A stretch of 64,000 nt of DNA, from the NCBI GenBank assembly GCA_963921195.1, contig OY992540.1, positions 20,410,262 to 20,474,261 of the forward strand, in the 5' to 3' direction. The notes under the pieces are model-generated. The model searched no databases and was not told where the DNA came from. It saw only the letters and a program-made list of their open reading frames with translations. The translations under genes and the position numbers were made by a program. Position 1 is the first letter of the stretch; each line of letters starts with the position of its first letter. This document shows positions 41,877 through 51,970 of this stretch, one piece after another. Source of the stretch: Pegoplata infirma (lineage: Eukaryota; Arthropoda; Insecta; Diptera; Anthomyiidae).

Positions 41877-42726
41877 TCACAATTGAAATTCAGATTCGTA
41901 ATTAAAATTCAGAAAAACCCAATTGAAATTTAGAAAAACCCAATTGAAATTCAGAAAAGCACAATGAAATTCAGAAAAACACAATTTAAATTCAGAAAAA
42001 CACAATTTAAATTCAGAAAAGCCCAATTGAAATTCAGAAAAGCATAATTGAGATTCAGAAATCGTTATTGAAATTCAGAAAAGTCCAATTGAAATTCATA
42101 AACTGTAATTGAAATTCTGAAAAGCCCAATTGAAATTCAGATAAACCCAATTGAAATTCAGAATTTCAATTGGGCTTTTCTGAATTTCAATTGGGCTTTA
42201 CTGAATTTCAATTGTGATTTTCTGAATTTCAATAACGATTTCTGAAACTCAATTATGCTTTTCTGAATTTCGATTGGGCTTTTCTGAATTTAAATTGTGC
42301 TTTTCTGAATTTCAATTATGCTTTTCTGAATTTCAATTGAGCTTTTCTGAATTTCAATTGTGCTTTTCTGAATTTCAATTACGATTTCTGAATTTCTATT
42401 GTGCTTTTCTAAATTTCAATTGGGCTTTTCTGAATTTCAATTGTGCTTTTCTGAATTTCAATTTGTCTATTCTGAATTTCAATTAGGCTTTTCTGAATTT
42501 CAATTGTGATTTCTGAATTTCAATTGGGCTTTTCTGAATTTCAATTGTGATTTCTGAATTTCAATTGGGCTTTTCTGAATTTCCATTGTGATTTCTGAAT
42601 TTCAATTGTGCTTTTCTGAATATCAATTATGATTTCTGAATTTCAATTGTGCTTTTCTGAATTTCAATTGGGATTTCTGAACTACAATTGATCTTTTCTG
42701 AATTTCAATTGGAAAAGGTGTAATGG
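41877..42726. repeat. Inverted 21-bp minisatellite (foldback array 3)
   Basis: Left part AATTGAAATTCAGAAAAGCC-C in tandem; flips near 42161 to TTCTGAATTTCAATTGGGCT. The unit is 21 bp with some 18-20 bp variants. The right terminus CAATTGGAAAAGGTGTAATGG resembles those of arrays 1 and 2. The open frame at 42274-42486 (FSEFQL repeats) is an artefact. Confidence 0.9.
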
Positions 42727-43300
42727 TTTACTATCATCTTTCTTAACCCCTTCAAGATACACTTGGTGACCCCAAATTTGTTGCAAAGTAGATCTTAAGT
42801 GGCTGCTGATGCTTTACGTTAGGACAGTATATAAGTATGGTTAATTGATTTACTTCCACCAAATAAACTTAACATTTATTATCCTACCTTCATCACTTGA
42901 GTCTAATGGAGAATATCCATCAGACGTCCGGGAGCTTAAAAATATATTATCAAATCTTAATATTTTATTCATTTTGCACAGTTTCGACGATGATGACTTT
43001 TCCCGTAAAACCCCTTTAAAATGGGTCTGTTTTTTTTTTCTTAATCGCGTTTGTTTTTGTGTTTTAAATATTTGTTTATTAATCTATGTTTGCATTCGCA
43101 TGTTATTTCCAGCGTCTGACGTCGACCGAAATCTACTAAATAAATTATTGAACTAAATAATGTTCTAATACTTGTTTTGATGTTGCTATTTTTTTGTATT
43201 TTGCAACAAAAATACAAAAAAAAAATACGTTAAAATCATAAAACACTTTTTTATTTAACTTTATTTTTTTGTTTTCTTTTTTGGTATGACAATTCTTTTT
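42727..43300. other. No recognised gene; one unassigned frame
   Basis: A 103-codon frame (42845-43156, TTG start) contains 'LESNGEYPSDVRELKNILSN' and then turns hydrophobic. The first half has more even composition than other frames here, but no domain or splice evidence supports it. TAAGTGGCTGCTGATGC at 42789 resembles the reverse of the sequence after the LINE relic (35540). Confidence 0.35.
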
Positions 43301-43302
43301 TG

Positions 43303-43385
43303 TTATACCCTGCACTATAGGGAAGTTAGATATGTTTAGTTTGTCATTATGTTTGTAACATAATAAAATATGGATATTATTAAGA
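43303..43385 (+). mobile_element. DINE-1-like 5' fragment
   Basis: TTATACCCTGCACTATAGGG and AGTTTGTCATTATGTTTGTA, then divergence. Only the first ~80 bp remain. Confidence 0.55.
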
Positions 43386-43749
43386 AATCATTTTTTAAAT
43401 ACAAATACCCAAAGTAGTATTTTGATCATATATTTAACGGAAAAATTCGTCACAAATGTTTCTCAAATCAAGTCCGACATTATTGCTTCTGGAACTTTCT
43501 GTCGTATCAGCAGTATTGATAAATAGGAGAATCAATTTTATTTTTAAATAAAAATGATTCTCCTATTTTTGACATTTCTCAAAAACTATATTTCGGAGAG
43601 CTTTTGGCTATTTGCCTGAATTTTTCCTTTGATCAAGCATGAAAAACATGAAAAAAGTTCACTGCCAGGGGAATCGGTCGTAAAACCCGCTGCAGCGGCA
43701 GCGCGCTGCTTTCTAGTCGGGCGCACTTCACCTGGGCTACCATTCGCTT
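43386..43749. other. Unassigned stretch ending in a GC-rich patch
   Basis: A 43-bp hairpin (AGAATCAATTTTATTT with its complement) lies at about 43527-43569. From 43665 to 43745 the sequence becomes markedly GC-rich (CGCTGCAGCGGCAGCGCGCT, TCGGGCGCACTTCACCTGGG), unlike its surroundings. Confidence 0.5.
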
Positions 43750-43922
43750 CACTCTAAACAAATGAGTCCAGTTTCCTACTATAAATTGGGTAAATTTCAA
43801 CAAATTTAATAATTATACTACTATAAATGTGTAAATTTCCAATAATATTTTGGTAAAACTACACATTTTGTGTAAATTTACCCAATTTATAGTAGGAAAT
43901 TGAAATCATTTTAATTAGAGTG
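43750..43922. mobile_element. 173-bp palindromic MITE, CACTCTAA ends
   Basis: CACTCTAAACAAATGAGTCC pairs with the complement of ATTTTAATTAGAGTG, and CCTACTATAAATTGGGTAAA with TTTACCCAATTTATAGTAGG. Related words are at 5926-6033. Confidence 0.7.
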
Positions 43923-44288
43923 TTGTTAAATTTATAATTTAAATTGAGTTATGATTTTTTCTTATATTTAAGCTTAATTCACAATTACGGAGTACTCTGT
44001 GCCAGTGAGTGGATTTTGTTCCTTTCTCTTTGGCACTTACACATTTTTTGTATGATGTCTTCTCTGTTTTTATTGTGTCAAAGCCTTTATTTTTAAAAGT
44101 TTTTCGACAGTTTACAATTACTATAAAATGTTGGTATATTTACACACAGTGTGTAAAATACTTGAATTAACGGATAATATTTATAATTTGGTGCGTTTGG
44201 ACTATTTTACGCATTTTGTGTTTATATTAACACAAAACGCGGGCTATTCAACAAAAATTTACGCAATTTATAATAGTAAGTTTACATG
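43923..44288. other. No gene seen
   Basis: Contains TACTATAAAATGTTGGTATA and AATTTATAATAGTAAGTTTA, weakly inverted and similar to the ends of the preceding palindrome; probably a decayed relative. Confidence 0.4.
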
Positions 44289-44694
44289 CACTGAGAAAAA
44301 AAGACATAACTAAAATTAAGGAAAAAATGTCTTTGAAAATTTATCATGAAATTTCCTAAAATTTAGTTAAATTTAACTAAAAAATGAGAAATTTTCTTAA
44401 CTATGAGGAAAAAAGTTTAATTCATTTACTTATAATTAGTTCATAGTTTTCTTTAAACGAAATTTTGCAATATGAGGAAAAAAATTCATACTGCCAAAGA
44501 AATTTTCCACAAATCTAAGAAACGTATTTTTAATTTTAAGACATATTTCTTAAAAAACAATTTAGTTCAAGTTTAGTTAAAATTTATTAAAAAAACATCA
44601 TCGTATTTCTCTTCTTTGAATTGAGGAAGTGTACTTTTTAGAATTTAGTTAATAAGTTCTGAGAATTTAGTAAATCACTTTTTACAAGGGAAGT

Positions 44695-45272
44695 ATCTCA
44701 GCCCTTATGAACCGATTTGCATGAAACGTAAAATATATATAAACGAGACAATTCTAAGGTTGGGGTGTCTCGGATTATCGGCCATATCGGGGATTTAGGG
44801 GTTCAAAACATAGGTCTAAAAATGGCGAAAAAATCGTTTTTTGGATTTTTCAGCAATTTCTTTCTAAGAAACTATATGATGTTTACATATGAGAAGAAAG
44901 GATTTTTTAATGCCTATACAACGGAAGCATAACCTTGTAAAAATTTGGCTTCGTTAAATACTTTTTTTATGAAAATGTGTAAATTTTGGGGGGTATTTAT
45001 ATGAAGACATAAAGCTACGATATCCATATGAATACGAAATAATCTTTATTAAATTTAAGTCGATAAGTATTTTTGCTCCAGAGGATATTCCTGTTAGTTC
45101 GGGAGTTATCAAAAATTTCCCGGAGGTCCACATTGTTTCATAAGGGGACAACGAAATTTTGAAACACTGATATGGCCGAAAAGCCGAGACACCCCAACCT
45201 TAAAATCGTCTCATTTATATATATTTTAAGTTTCAGGCAAATCGGTTCATAAGGGTTGAGATACTTCCCTTG
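44695..45272. mobile_element. TTA-flanked MITE, subtype A copy 2
   Basis: Ends CAAGGGAAGTATCTCAGCCC and (reverse complement) CAAGGGAAGTATCTCAACCC. TTA on both sides. 578 bp; it matches 9618-10149 in inverted orientation, including GAACCGATTTGCATGAAAC and GGTTGGGGTGTCTCGG. Confidence 0.85.
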
Positions 45273-45598
45273 TTAGAATTTAGTTAAAAATTCAAAATGG
45301 CGATATCTCGAAAACTAAGCGAGATAGAGCGAAACGGATGATATTTTCAAAAGGAAGACTTCAAATATGGAATAACCTAGCTCTGCATATCTGTCGGGGT
45401 CTCAAGACCCTAATTTAAGATCTAAAATTTTAAATTCACGAGATTTTATACGTGCCCATCCATATCTCGGTAAATACTGCCAACACGAGAAAAGGTCCAA
45501 CGGCATTTTTGTAGCTCTTGACTCGTAGAACACTTTCCGAAAGTCCTCCGATTAATAGTTTTTGAGTTATCCAGTTTTAAAGATTTTCAAGACCCTAC

Positions 45599-46427
45599 AC
45601 TCAAAAAAAATAAACTGTAATGTTAGCAGAAAAAGCTTGTAAACCTACAAGATAATTTGCTGATTTTTATAACAAAATTTTTTTGGTAAATTTAGCAAAA
45701 ACGTTTTGCTAAAGATTAGTTACCTGAAATTTTTTTTATTTCAACTTAGTTCATACACATTGGATTCGGACCCGATAGGTCCAGACCCCGATGGGCCTAG
45801 ACCTAGTTGGGTTCCTTAAAAATCGTCATAGTTTTTGATCCAAAATTTGTGTCCGTTTCGCTCTACCTTGCTTAGTTTTTGAGATACGTGATTTTAGGAG
45901 ACCACCGGGGTTTTGAGAATTACAAAACCCGATAACTTCAAAAATATTACCCGGAGAGGTCTTGTTCTACGTGTGGAGAGCTACAAAAATGCTTTTGGGC
46001 TTTTTGTTGTGTCGGCAATATTTACAGAGATATGAGCATTTTAAAATTTTCGGGAATGCTAACTTTTTTGGATCAAAAGTTAGGACCCATTAGGGTCCAC
46101 ACCTGTGAAGAGGACCGGCTGTACTAGAGCCCGAGAACCAAAAATGGGCTCCATTTTGCTCTATCTGGCTTAGTTTCCGAGATAGCGCCATTTTAAGTTT
46201 TCTGAAAATAAAAAAAAAAATTATTTTTGCTAATATTAGCAAAAAAGCTTGTAAAAATTTGGTCAACTCAATTTAGTTCAAATTTTGTTTAAAATTGCTA
46301 ATGCGCTAAATAAAGTTTACAAGATATTTTTGCTAACATGCTAATCTCAACTAAAAATTAGCTAAAAGTTAGCTAACCAGCATTAGCAAAAAAAATTAGT
46401 AAATCTACTAATGTATTATTTTGAGTG
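45599..46427. mobile_element. TA-flanked element, CACTCAAAAAAAATA ends
   Basis: The left end CACTCAAAAAAAATAAACTG and the right end (reverse complement CACTCAAAATAATACATTAG), with TA on both sides. TTAGCAAAAA/TTTTTGCTAA and CTTGTAAA words cluster near both ends. The middle (45740-46200) holds 'GGACCCGATAGGTCCAGACC' and other locally repeated phrases shared with 39520-39740. Confidence 0.75.
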
Positions 46428-46645
46428 TATCAGACTCCTTATTACCGTATCTTAAAAACTAAACGAAACGGACACAAGTTTTGGGTCAAAATCTGTGGGG
46501 ACCCATAGAGGACCCAACGGGGTCTCTTATTTTTGGGAAAATTATGAACTAAAACCAAGAAAAAAATCTTTGGAGCCAAATCATTCCCTCTTTTTCTCAA
46601 AATTTAGTTAATTTTCCCAAATTTTAGTTCACTTTTTTTTGAGTG

Positions 46646-47089
46646 TGCGCTTTTTTTCTTAGGCATGGCAAATTTTAGATTTAAAATTATCTCCTTATGG
46701 GGTCTACAGATGTGTAGAGCTAGGTTTTTCCATACACTTCTTTATGGTATTTTCTTTTGAAAACTTTATCCGTTTTGCTTTTCCTTGCTTAGTTTTCAAG
46801 ATATCGCCATTTGGAGTTCTTTACCAAAACTGAGAGCAAAAAGGATTATAGAAGTACAGTTTCTCAAGAATATAAATACAATGAACTTATTGGTAGTAAA
46901 TTTGAACTAAGTTAAAACCTTTGAACTAAAATTTGTGTCAACTGAAAAGCTTGTCCGATCGAAATGAAATTTGTTGTCGTTAGTATTAAACATTTTGAAC
47001 CCAGACAAATTTTATCATTTTAGATTTGGAACAAGAATGTTAGTTCAGGTTTTTTTTCCTAAAGAAAGGTTGTCCCTTCAGGATTCTTT
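46646..47089. other. Repeat-derived stretch, no gene
   Basis: 'TGTGTAGAGCTAGGTTTTTCC' and 'CCTTGCTTAGTTTTCAAGAT' are variants of phrases in 45290-46200; 'ATGAACTTATTGGTAGTAAA' recalls 40113. It is a diverged relative of the preceding element. Confidence 0.45.
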
Positions 47090-47300
47090 TTTTATACCCT
47101 CCAACTACAATATGGGGGTATACTCACTTTGTCATTTCGTGTGTAACGCATCGAAATATCGGTCTAGGACACCATAAAGTATATATATTATTGATCAGTG
47201 ATCGATTCTAAGGCATTCTAGCGATGCCCGTCTGTCCGTCCGTCCGTCTGTCCGTCCGTCCGTCAGTGGAAGACACGAAAAACTGTAACTTTTAATAGGT
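47090..47300 (+). mobile_element. DINE-1-like 5' part with GTCC/GTCT run
   Basis: Stem-loop CCAACTACAATATGGGGGTA, TTTGTCATTTCGTGTGTAAC, GGTCTAGGACACCATAAAGT, GATCAGTGATCGATTCTAAG, and a GTCYGTCC run at about 47228-47265. The body continues weakly to ~47560, where a run of about a dozen C followed by a run of A occurs. Confidence 0.75.
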
Positions 47301-47559
47301 TTTTTTGTATTTTTGTTAAACAAATGAAACATTTTTATGCTTGAAAAAGTTGGAAGTCTTGGACTAGGACCCAGGGGATTTGAAAATGACTTATTTTTGG
47401 TCCGCTCCGTTTTGTGGGAGTGGATATTAGCAAATAATTTATATAATGATGAAATTATATTATCTTTTGTACAAAAAGCATAGTAATTAAATTTGTAAAC
47501 ATTTTTGACCAGAGAGAAGGTGTCCCCAAGGAACCCCGACAAGCCCCCCCCCCCCCAAA

Positions 47560-48965
47560 AAAAAAACGCCCCTGCAATTTTTTTTTATTTTTTAACTTGT
47601 TTTTAATTTCAAATGAAGTTTTTAATTTTAAAATGGAATCTACGAATTCTAATTGAGCAATTGGGGTTCAGATTTATCCATAATAACCCAGAATAAGTTA
47701 TTTTTTCTCAGATGATAGGGGTAGACCGAAAATAGTAGGGTAAATAAAATTCGAAATGGCCAAATATAAAACTTTTACTTGTTTTTTTATTTTGTTAATT
47801 CTTTATATATAAGTAACACCTTTTAAATACTGTTTCTTCTTTTACTTTTTATTTATTACTTTTTCTTTAATATTTTTTGTAATTTCGTTTCCAATATTTG
47901 TTTCACAATGTGTGTTAAGTCCATATGAGGTAGATGCACTGTACGACTTATTTAGTTCATTTTACGTTTAACAAACAAAAAAAAAAATATATATTTAAAT
48001 TTCTGTTCAAATTCGATTAACTGTTTGTAATAAGTTAAAAAAAAAACTAACTATCTAGTTGAATTTTAAAACCAGACAACAGTGGATCTCCATAAAAACC
48101 GTATTAAAGATGTTTCATTTTTAAAATTTAAATTTTATAATTTTAAACAAAACAAATGCTAAAATTAGTTAAAAATATTAATTTAAAATTTAGTTATTAA
48201 TAAAAATTTTAAAACAAAAAACGAATTTTTATACAGAAGTTTTATCTGTGATTAGTTTGAGTAGCTATTAAAAACTAATTAAATATTTATTAATAAAGAA
48301 ACGCTTGATTTGTGATGTTAAAAATGAAACTTGAGTTTATGTTATCGGGTTAAATATCTTTAAAAATATATTGTATTTTTTTTTTTAATTAAAAATAAAT
48401 TTATGATAGTTAACATCTTTTATCGGTAGCAAATTGTTCTAACTCGACTTGAAAAAAACTGATGTTTATCTTGAAGCAGATTGATTTCATAATGAAGTGC
48501 GATGCCTTCCTTGTTTTTAAACAATTAAGAACTTTTATATAGGAATTCAAAATTTGAACATCTGAGTATGAATGGATAGTTTTCAGTAACAGTAGTTTAT
48601 AAATAGACTTGACTTCCTACTTGATAATTAACCCATCAATTGAAATTCTAAAAAGATCAATTATAATTATTGTTCATAAAATATTCTTTGCAGTTGAAAC
48701 AAATGAGAGTGGTAAATTCTTCTGTGCCCAATCTTTTATACCTTCCAACATGTAAAAAAATTGAAAAAAAAAATCTAGTCGTTTTTTAGGGAAAAAAGAA
48801 AAAAAAAATTCCCTCCTCATTGGGGGACATTTTTTCCTCGCCGTAAATGTTTAAGGGTTTATTTATATTGCCTTTAGCAATAACGGGCAAAAAACGACAT
48901 TTTCTAATTCCCTGGGTCCGTCGAACTTCTTTTGACAATAAAATGTTTCATTTGCTTATGCCTTT
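47560..48965. other. No gene seen; scraps of 21-bp array words
   Basis: TTTTAAAATGGAATCTACGA and TCTAATTGAGCAATT (47620-47665) and CAATTGAAATTCTAAAAAGATCAATTATAA-like words (48639-48668) resemble arrays 4 and 5. The rest is A/T-rich with no recognisable frame. Confidence 0.45.
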
Positions 48966-49125
48966 ATGATACTTGCTTTTTTCAAGTTACTTGTTGCTGC
49001 ATTTATTAGGGGTTTTCTATGAGAATTTCGATAAATTCAAAATTTTTGGTTGAAGTTATCGAAAATTTTATAGAAAAACCCTAATAAATGCAGCAACAAG
49101 TAACTTGAAACAAGCAAGTATCATA
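48966..49125. repeat. Hairpin, ~68-bp arms, ~22-nt loop
   Basis: ATGATACTTGCTTTTTTCAA, GTTACTTGTTGCTGCATTTA and TTAGGGGTTTTCTAT all pair in order with AAAACCCTAATAAATGCAGC, AACAAGTAACTTGAA and CAAGCAAGTATCAT. Few mismatches. If transcribed it would make a long hairpin RNA; otherwise it is a small palindromic MITE. Confidence 0.75.
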
Positions 49126-49370
49126 CGTACTTTAATAAAAGTATAAGAAACCTTATGGAAAATTTAAGTTTTTAGGGGTTAGTTTAGTTCTCCAAGGGAG
49201 CTTTTCCCCCCTGATTCAATTTTGCCCATCTTCGAACTTAACCAGCCCATGACCATAAGACATATTCGTGCCAAACTTCAGGCTATTTCAGCTATTTTAG
49301 TTTGGACTGATGCGTTACACACAGAGTGACAAAGTAAGTATACTCTCATACTGTAGTTGGAGGGTATAAC
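49126..49370 (-). mobile_element. DINE-1-like 5' end
   Basis: The minus strand opens at TTATACCCTCCAACTACAGT and TACTTTGTCACTCTGTGTGT at 49300-49368. The rest of the element is too decayed to follow with confidence. Confidence 0.55.
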
Positions 49371-49644
49371 AATAATTATTGTAGTTCCCAAAATATGAAC
49401 TGTAATGTAAAAAAGACCAATTGTAATTTATAGATTCCAATTATAACTCGTAAAAGATCAATAGCAATTCGAAAAAGATCAATTTTAATTCGTAAAAGAT
49501 CAATAGCAATTCGAAAAATTTCAATTGTTATTCGTAAAATATCATTTGTAATTCGAAAATCATCAATTGTATTTCGAAAAAGATCAAAAATAGTAATTCG
49601 TAATAGATCAATTGTTATTCAAAGATTCAAATTTTAATTCAAAC

Positions 49645-50202
49645 AAATAAAAAAGTTAAATTCGCCCTTGCCGAATGTAGTGATACCCTCCACAATTTCA
49701 ATTGTTGCAAAAAAAACTTTTTTAAAGGAAATTACTTTTGAAAAAAAAAAAAAAATTTTGAAAAAAAAAAATTTTTTGTCAAAAAATATGTTTGTACTTG
49801 CTTAGATACCATTTGGTGCTCAATTATGTTCACATGTGTCAACCAGCAGCCAAATTAAAGCATTTTGTATTTTTAGGTTATGTTGAATGTACTAAAATTT
49901 TTGAGGTGTCCTTATATTTTCGTTCATAACTTTTGAACCGCTAAACCGATATTGCTTAAATGCAATACCAAACTTCTCGGGAGAACTTCCACTAAATATT
50001 TTAAGTTACAGTCATATCCGTGTAGTGTTTTGGTCGTGATCTCCATTTCCACAGACAGACAGACGGACATCGCTATAATGTCTTAAAATCGATCGGGAAT
50101 CATGAATATATATTCTTTATGGGGTCTCAGACCAATATTTCGATGAGTTACAAACGGAATGACAAACTTATATATACCCTCTATCACTAAGTGGAGGGTA
50201 GA
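49645..50202 (-). mobile_element. DINE-1-like element
   Basis: On the minus strand: stem-loop CCACTTAGTGATAGAGGGTA, TTGTCATTCCGTTTGTAACT, GACCCCATAAAGAATATATA, GATCGATTTTAAGACATTAT, GTCCGTCTGTCTGTCTG, TTTAGCGGTTCAAAAGTTAT, ending at 'GGGTATCACTACATTCGGCA'. It lies between the two arms of array 5. An unrelated DINE tail (CCGAATTTAACACTCTCACT) preceded by a run of about 18 C lies at 50377-50422. Confidence 0.8.
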
Positions 50203-50484
50203 AAAATATCTAAATTTGGTCTAAATTGATTTCTCTTAGGAATTGGAGATATACTGTTATTTCGTTTGGAAAAAATGTTTAGGGGTAACAGTTTAATGAT
50301 AAAATTGTATAATGGTAATTGTAGAACTAGTGCAAAAAGCATAATAAATACATTGGTAAACATTTTTTACGAAAGATACCCCCCCCCCCCCCCGAATTTA
50401 ACACTCTCACTTGTTTGTTTTACAATTATTGTTCAATTATTGAACTTTTACAATAACAATTGATATTTTTCGAATAAAGGACAG

Positions 50485-50646
50485 TTTACATGTTAACTAC
50501 CCTTGAACACCCATATCTACTATTTCCCAGTATTGGTGATACGATTTGCCGGGTTTAAATAATTTTGTATGAAAAATCATTTGAATTTTACAATTGTTAT
50601 CCTCCAAATAGTAGATAAGGGTGGTCAAGGGTAGTTAACATGTAAA
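50485..50646. mobile_element. 162-bp palindromic MITE, TTTACATGTTAACTACCC ends
   Basis: TTTACATGTTAACTACCCTT and the complement AAGGGTAGTTAACATGTAAA are perfect; CATATCTACTATTT pairs with AAATAGTAGATAAG. The loop holds ATACGATTTGCCGGGTTTAA. Confidence 0.8.
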
Positions 50647-50992
50647 TCAAGCTTAATAAACTATATTCCACGAATTACAATTAATCTTTTTTGAATTTCA
50701 ATTAATCTTTTATGAATTACAATTGGTATCTACGAATTAGAATTGATCTTTTCTGAATTACAACTGATCTTTTTCGAATTACAATATTTTACAAATTACA
50801 ATTGTAGTCTTCGAATTACAATTGGAATCTCTGAATTACAAATGGAGTATTCAAATTAAAAGTCGAATCTTCGAGTTAAAAGTGGAACCTTCGAATTACA
50901 AATGGAATCTTCAAATTAAAATCTGATTGATCTTTTACGAATTGTAAAAAATTTTAAAATTTCATTCGAAATTTTAAATCAATTGAAATTCA

Positions 50993-51970
50993 ACAAGTAG
51001 AAAATTTAAATTCGACTTTGCCGAATCTATGAATACCCTCCACAATGCCTTTTTTAAAGGATAGTACATTTTTTAACGTGAAAAAAAATAACAATTTTGA
51101 TTAGAAATATTTTATTTTGAGTAAAAAACTCTTTTTTTGTCATTTAAAAAAAAAATAAAAAATTACTAATTTATTTTTTTGAGTGTAAAACTTTTTTCGT
51201 GTTTAATGTTTTATTTACTGTAAAAATAATTCTGAGTGAATGCACGTACGTATGTACACAAAATATTGTCATTTTTGTAAAAAAAAAAATAAATTTTTTT
51301 TGAGTGTAAAATTTTTTTGGAGTGTAAAATTTTTTCGAGTGTAAGTTTTAAGTTACCAATGCTTTTTAAACTAAACAAGTTTAAAAAGCATTGCCTTAAA
51401 ATTAAACAAGTTTGAACAGCATTGTTAAGTTACCACCAATGCTTTTAAAACTTGATAAACACGTGGCATTTAAGATGAAACAAATCTGAAATTCAGGGTT
51501 TTGCTTATAACTTTTGAACCACTAGACCGATTGAGATGAAATTCAATACCAAACAAAACTGGGGAACGAAAAAGATACTTGCTAAGCTTCAGCAGCCTCA
51601 TTATTGGTTTTCGAAAGTTATAGTGTTTTTTATCTCGTAAATTCGCGAAAACCCCATGCCGAAATTTACTCTTTTGCTCATAACTTTTGAACCACTGGAC
51701 CGATTTGGCGGGATTGCAATACGAACCTGACCAGGTAAATTACCAACATATATGCCAAACTTCAGTAGCCTCTGTAAAGTCTTTCAAAAGTTAGCGTGTT
51801 TTCTACGGACAGACAGACAGACGGACGGACGGATATCGCTAGATCGACTTAAAATCGATCGAGGATCATGAAAATATATACTTTATGGAGTCCTAGACCA
51901 ATATTTCGATGTGTTACAAACGGAATGACAAATTTATATATACCCTCTATCACTAGAGTGGAGGGTATAA
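50993..51970 (-). mobile_element. Full-length DINE-1-like element
   Basis: On the minus strand: stem-loop CCACTCTAGTGATAGAGGGT; TTGTCATTCCGTTTGTAACA; GGTCTAGGACTCCATAAAGT; GATCGATTTTAAGTCGATCT; a (GTCC)(GTCT) run; GAAAACACGCTAACTTTTGA; two half-repeats with 'GTGGTTCAAAAGTTATAAGC'; poly-A/T; and the 3' stem-loop GGCATTGTGGAGGGTATTCA with CTACTTGTTG. It aligns along its whole length with 18334-19210. Confidence 0.85.

Larger units (their letters stand above)
44289..46645. mobile_element. Nested TA-type element, CACTGAGAAAAAAAG to GAGTG
   Basis: The left end CACTGAGAAAAAAAGACATA and the right end (reverse complement CACTCAAAAAAAAGTGAACT) flank a mosaic. Inner sequence near the left end matches the reversed right end of the element closing at 40987. 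Within it lie a TTA-flanked MITE (44695-45272) and a second TA-flanked element (45599-46427). TG rather than TA lies next to both ends. Confidence 0.6.
49376..50945. repeat. Inverted 21-bp minisatellite (foldback array 5), split
   Basis: The left arm 49376-49640 carries AATTCGTAAAAGATCAATAG-type units; the right arm 50665-50945 carries ATTACAATTGATCTTTTTCG-type units in reverse. Between the arms lie a DINE element (49645-50202), a DINE tail and a palindrome (50485-50646). The unit resembles array 4. Confidence 0.7.

Noticed and set aside
41877..42726. Regularly repeated short units recalling a CRISPR array
   Set aside because: There are no unique spacers, the units change orientation at the centre, and the DNA is eukaryotic.
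42845..43156. Possible exon ('LESNGEYPSDVRELKNILSN')
   Set aside because: No ATG, splice context, homologous family or conserved motif could be supported; composition soon becomes hydrophobic and AT-driven.
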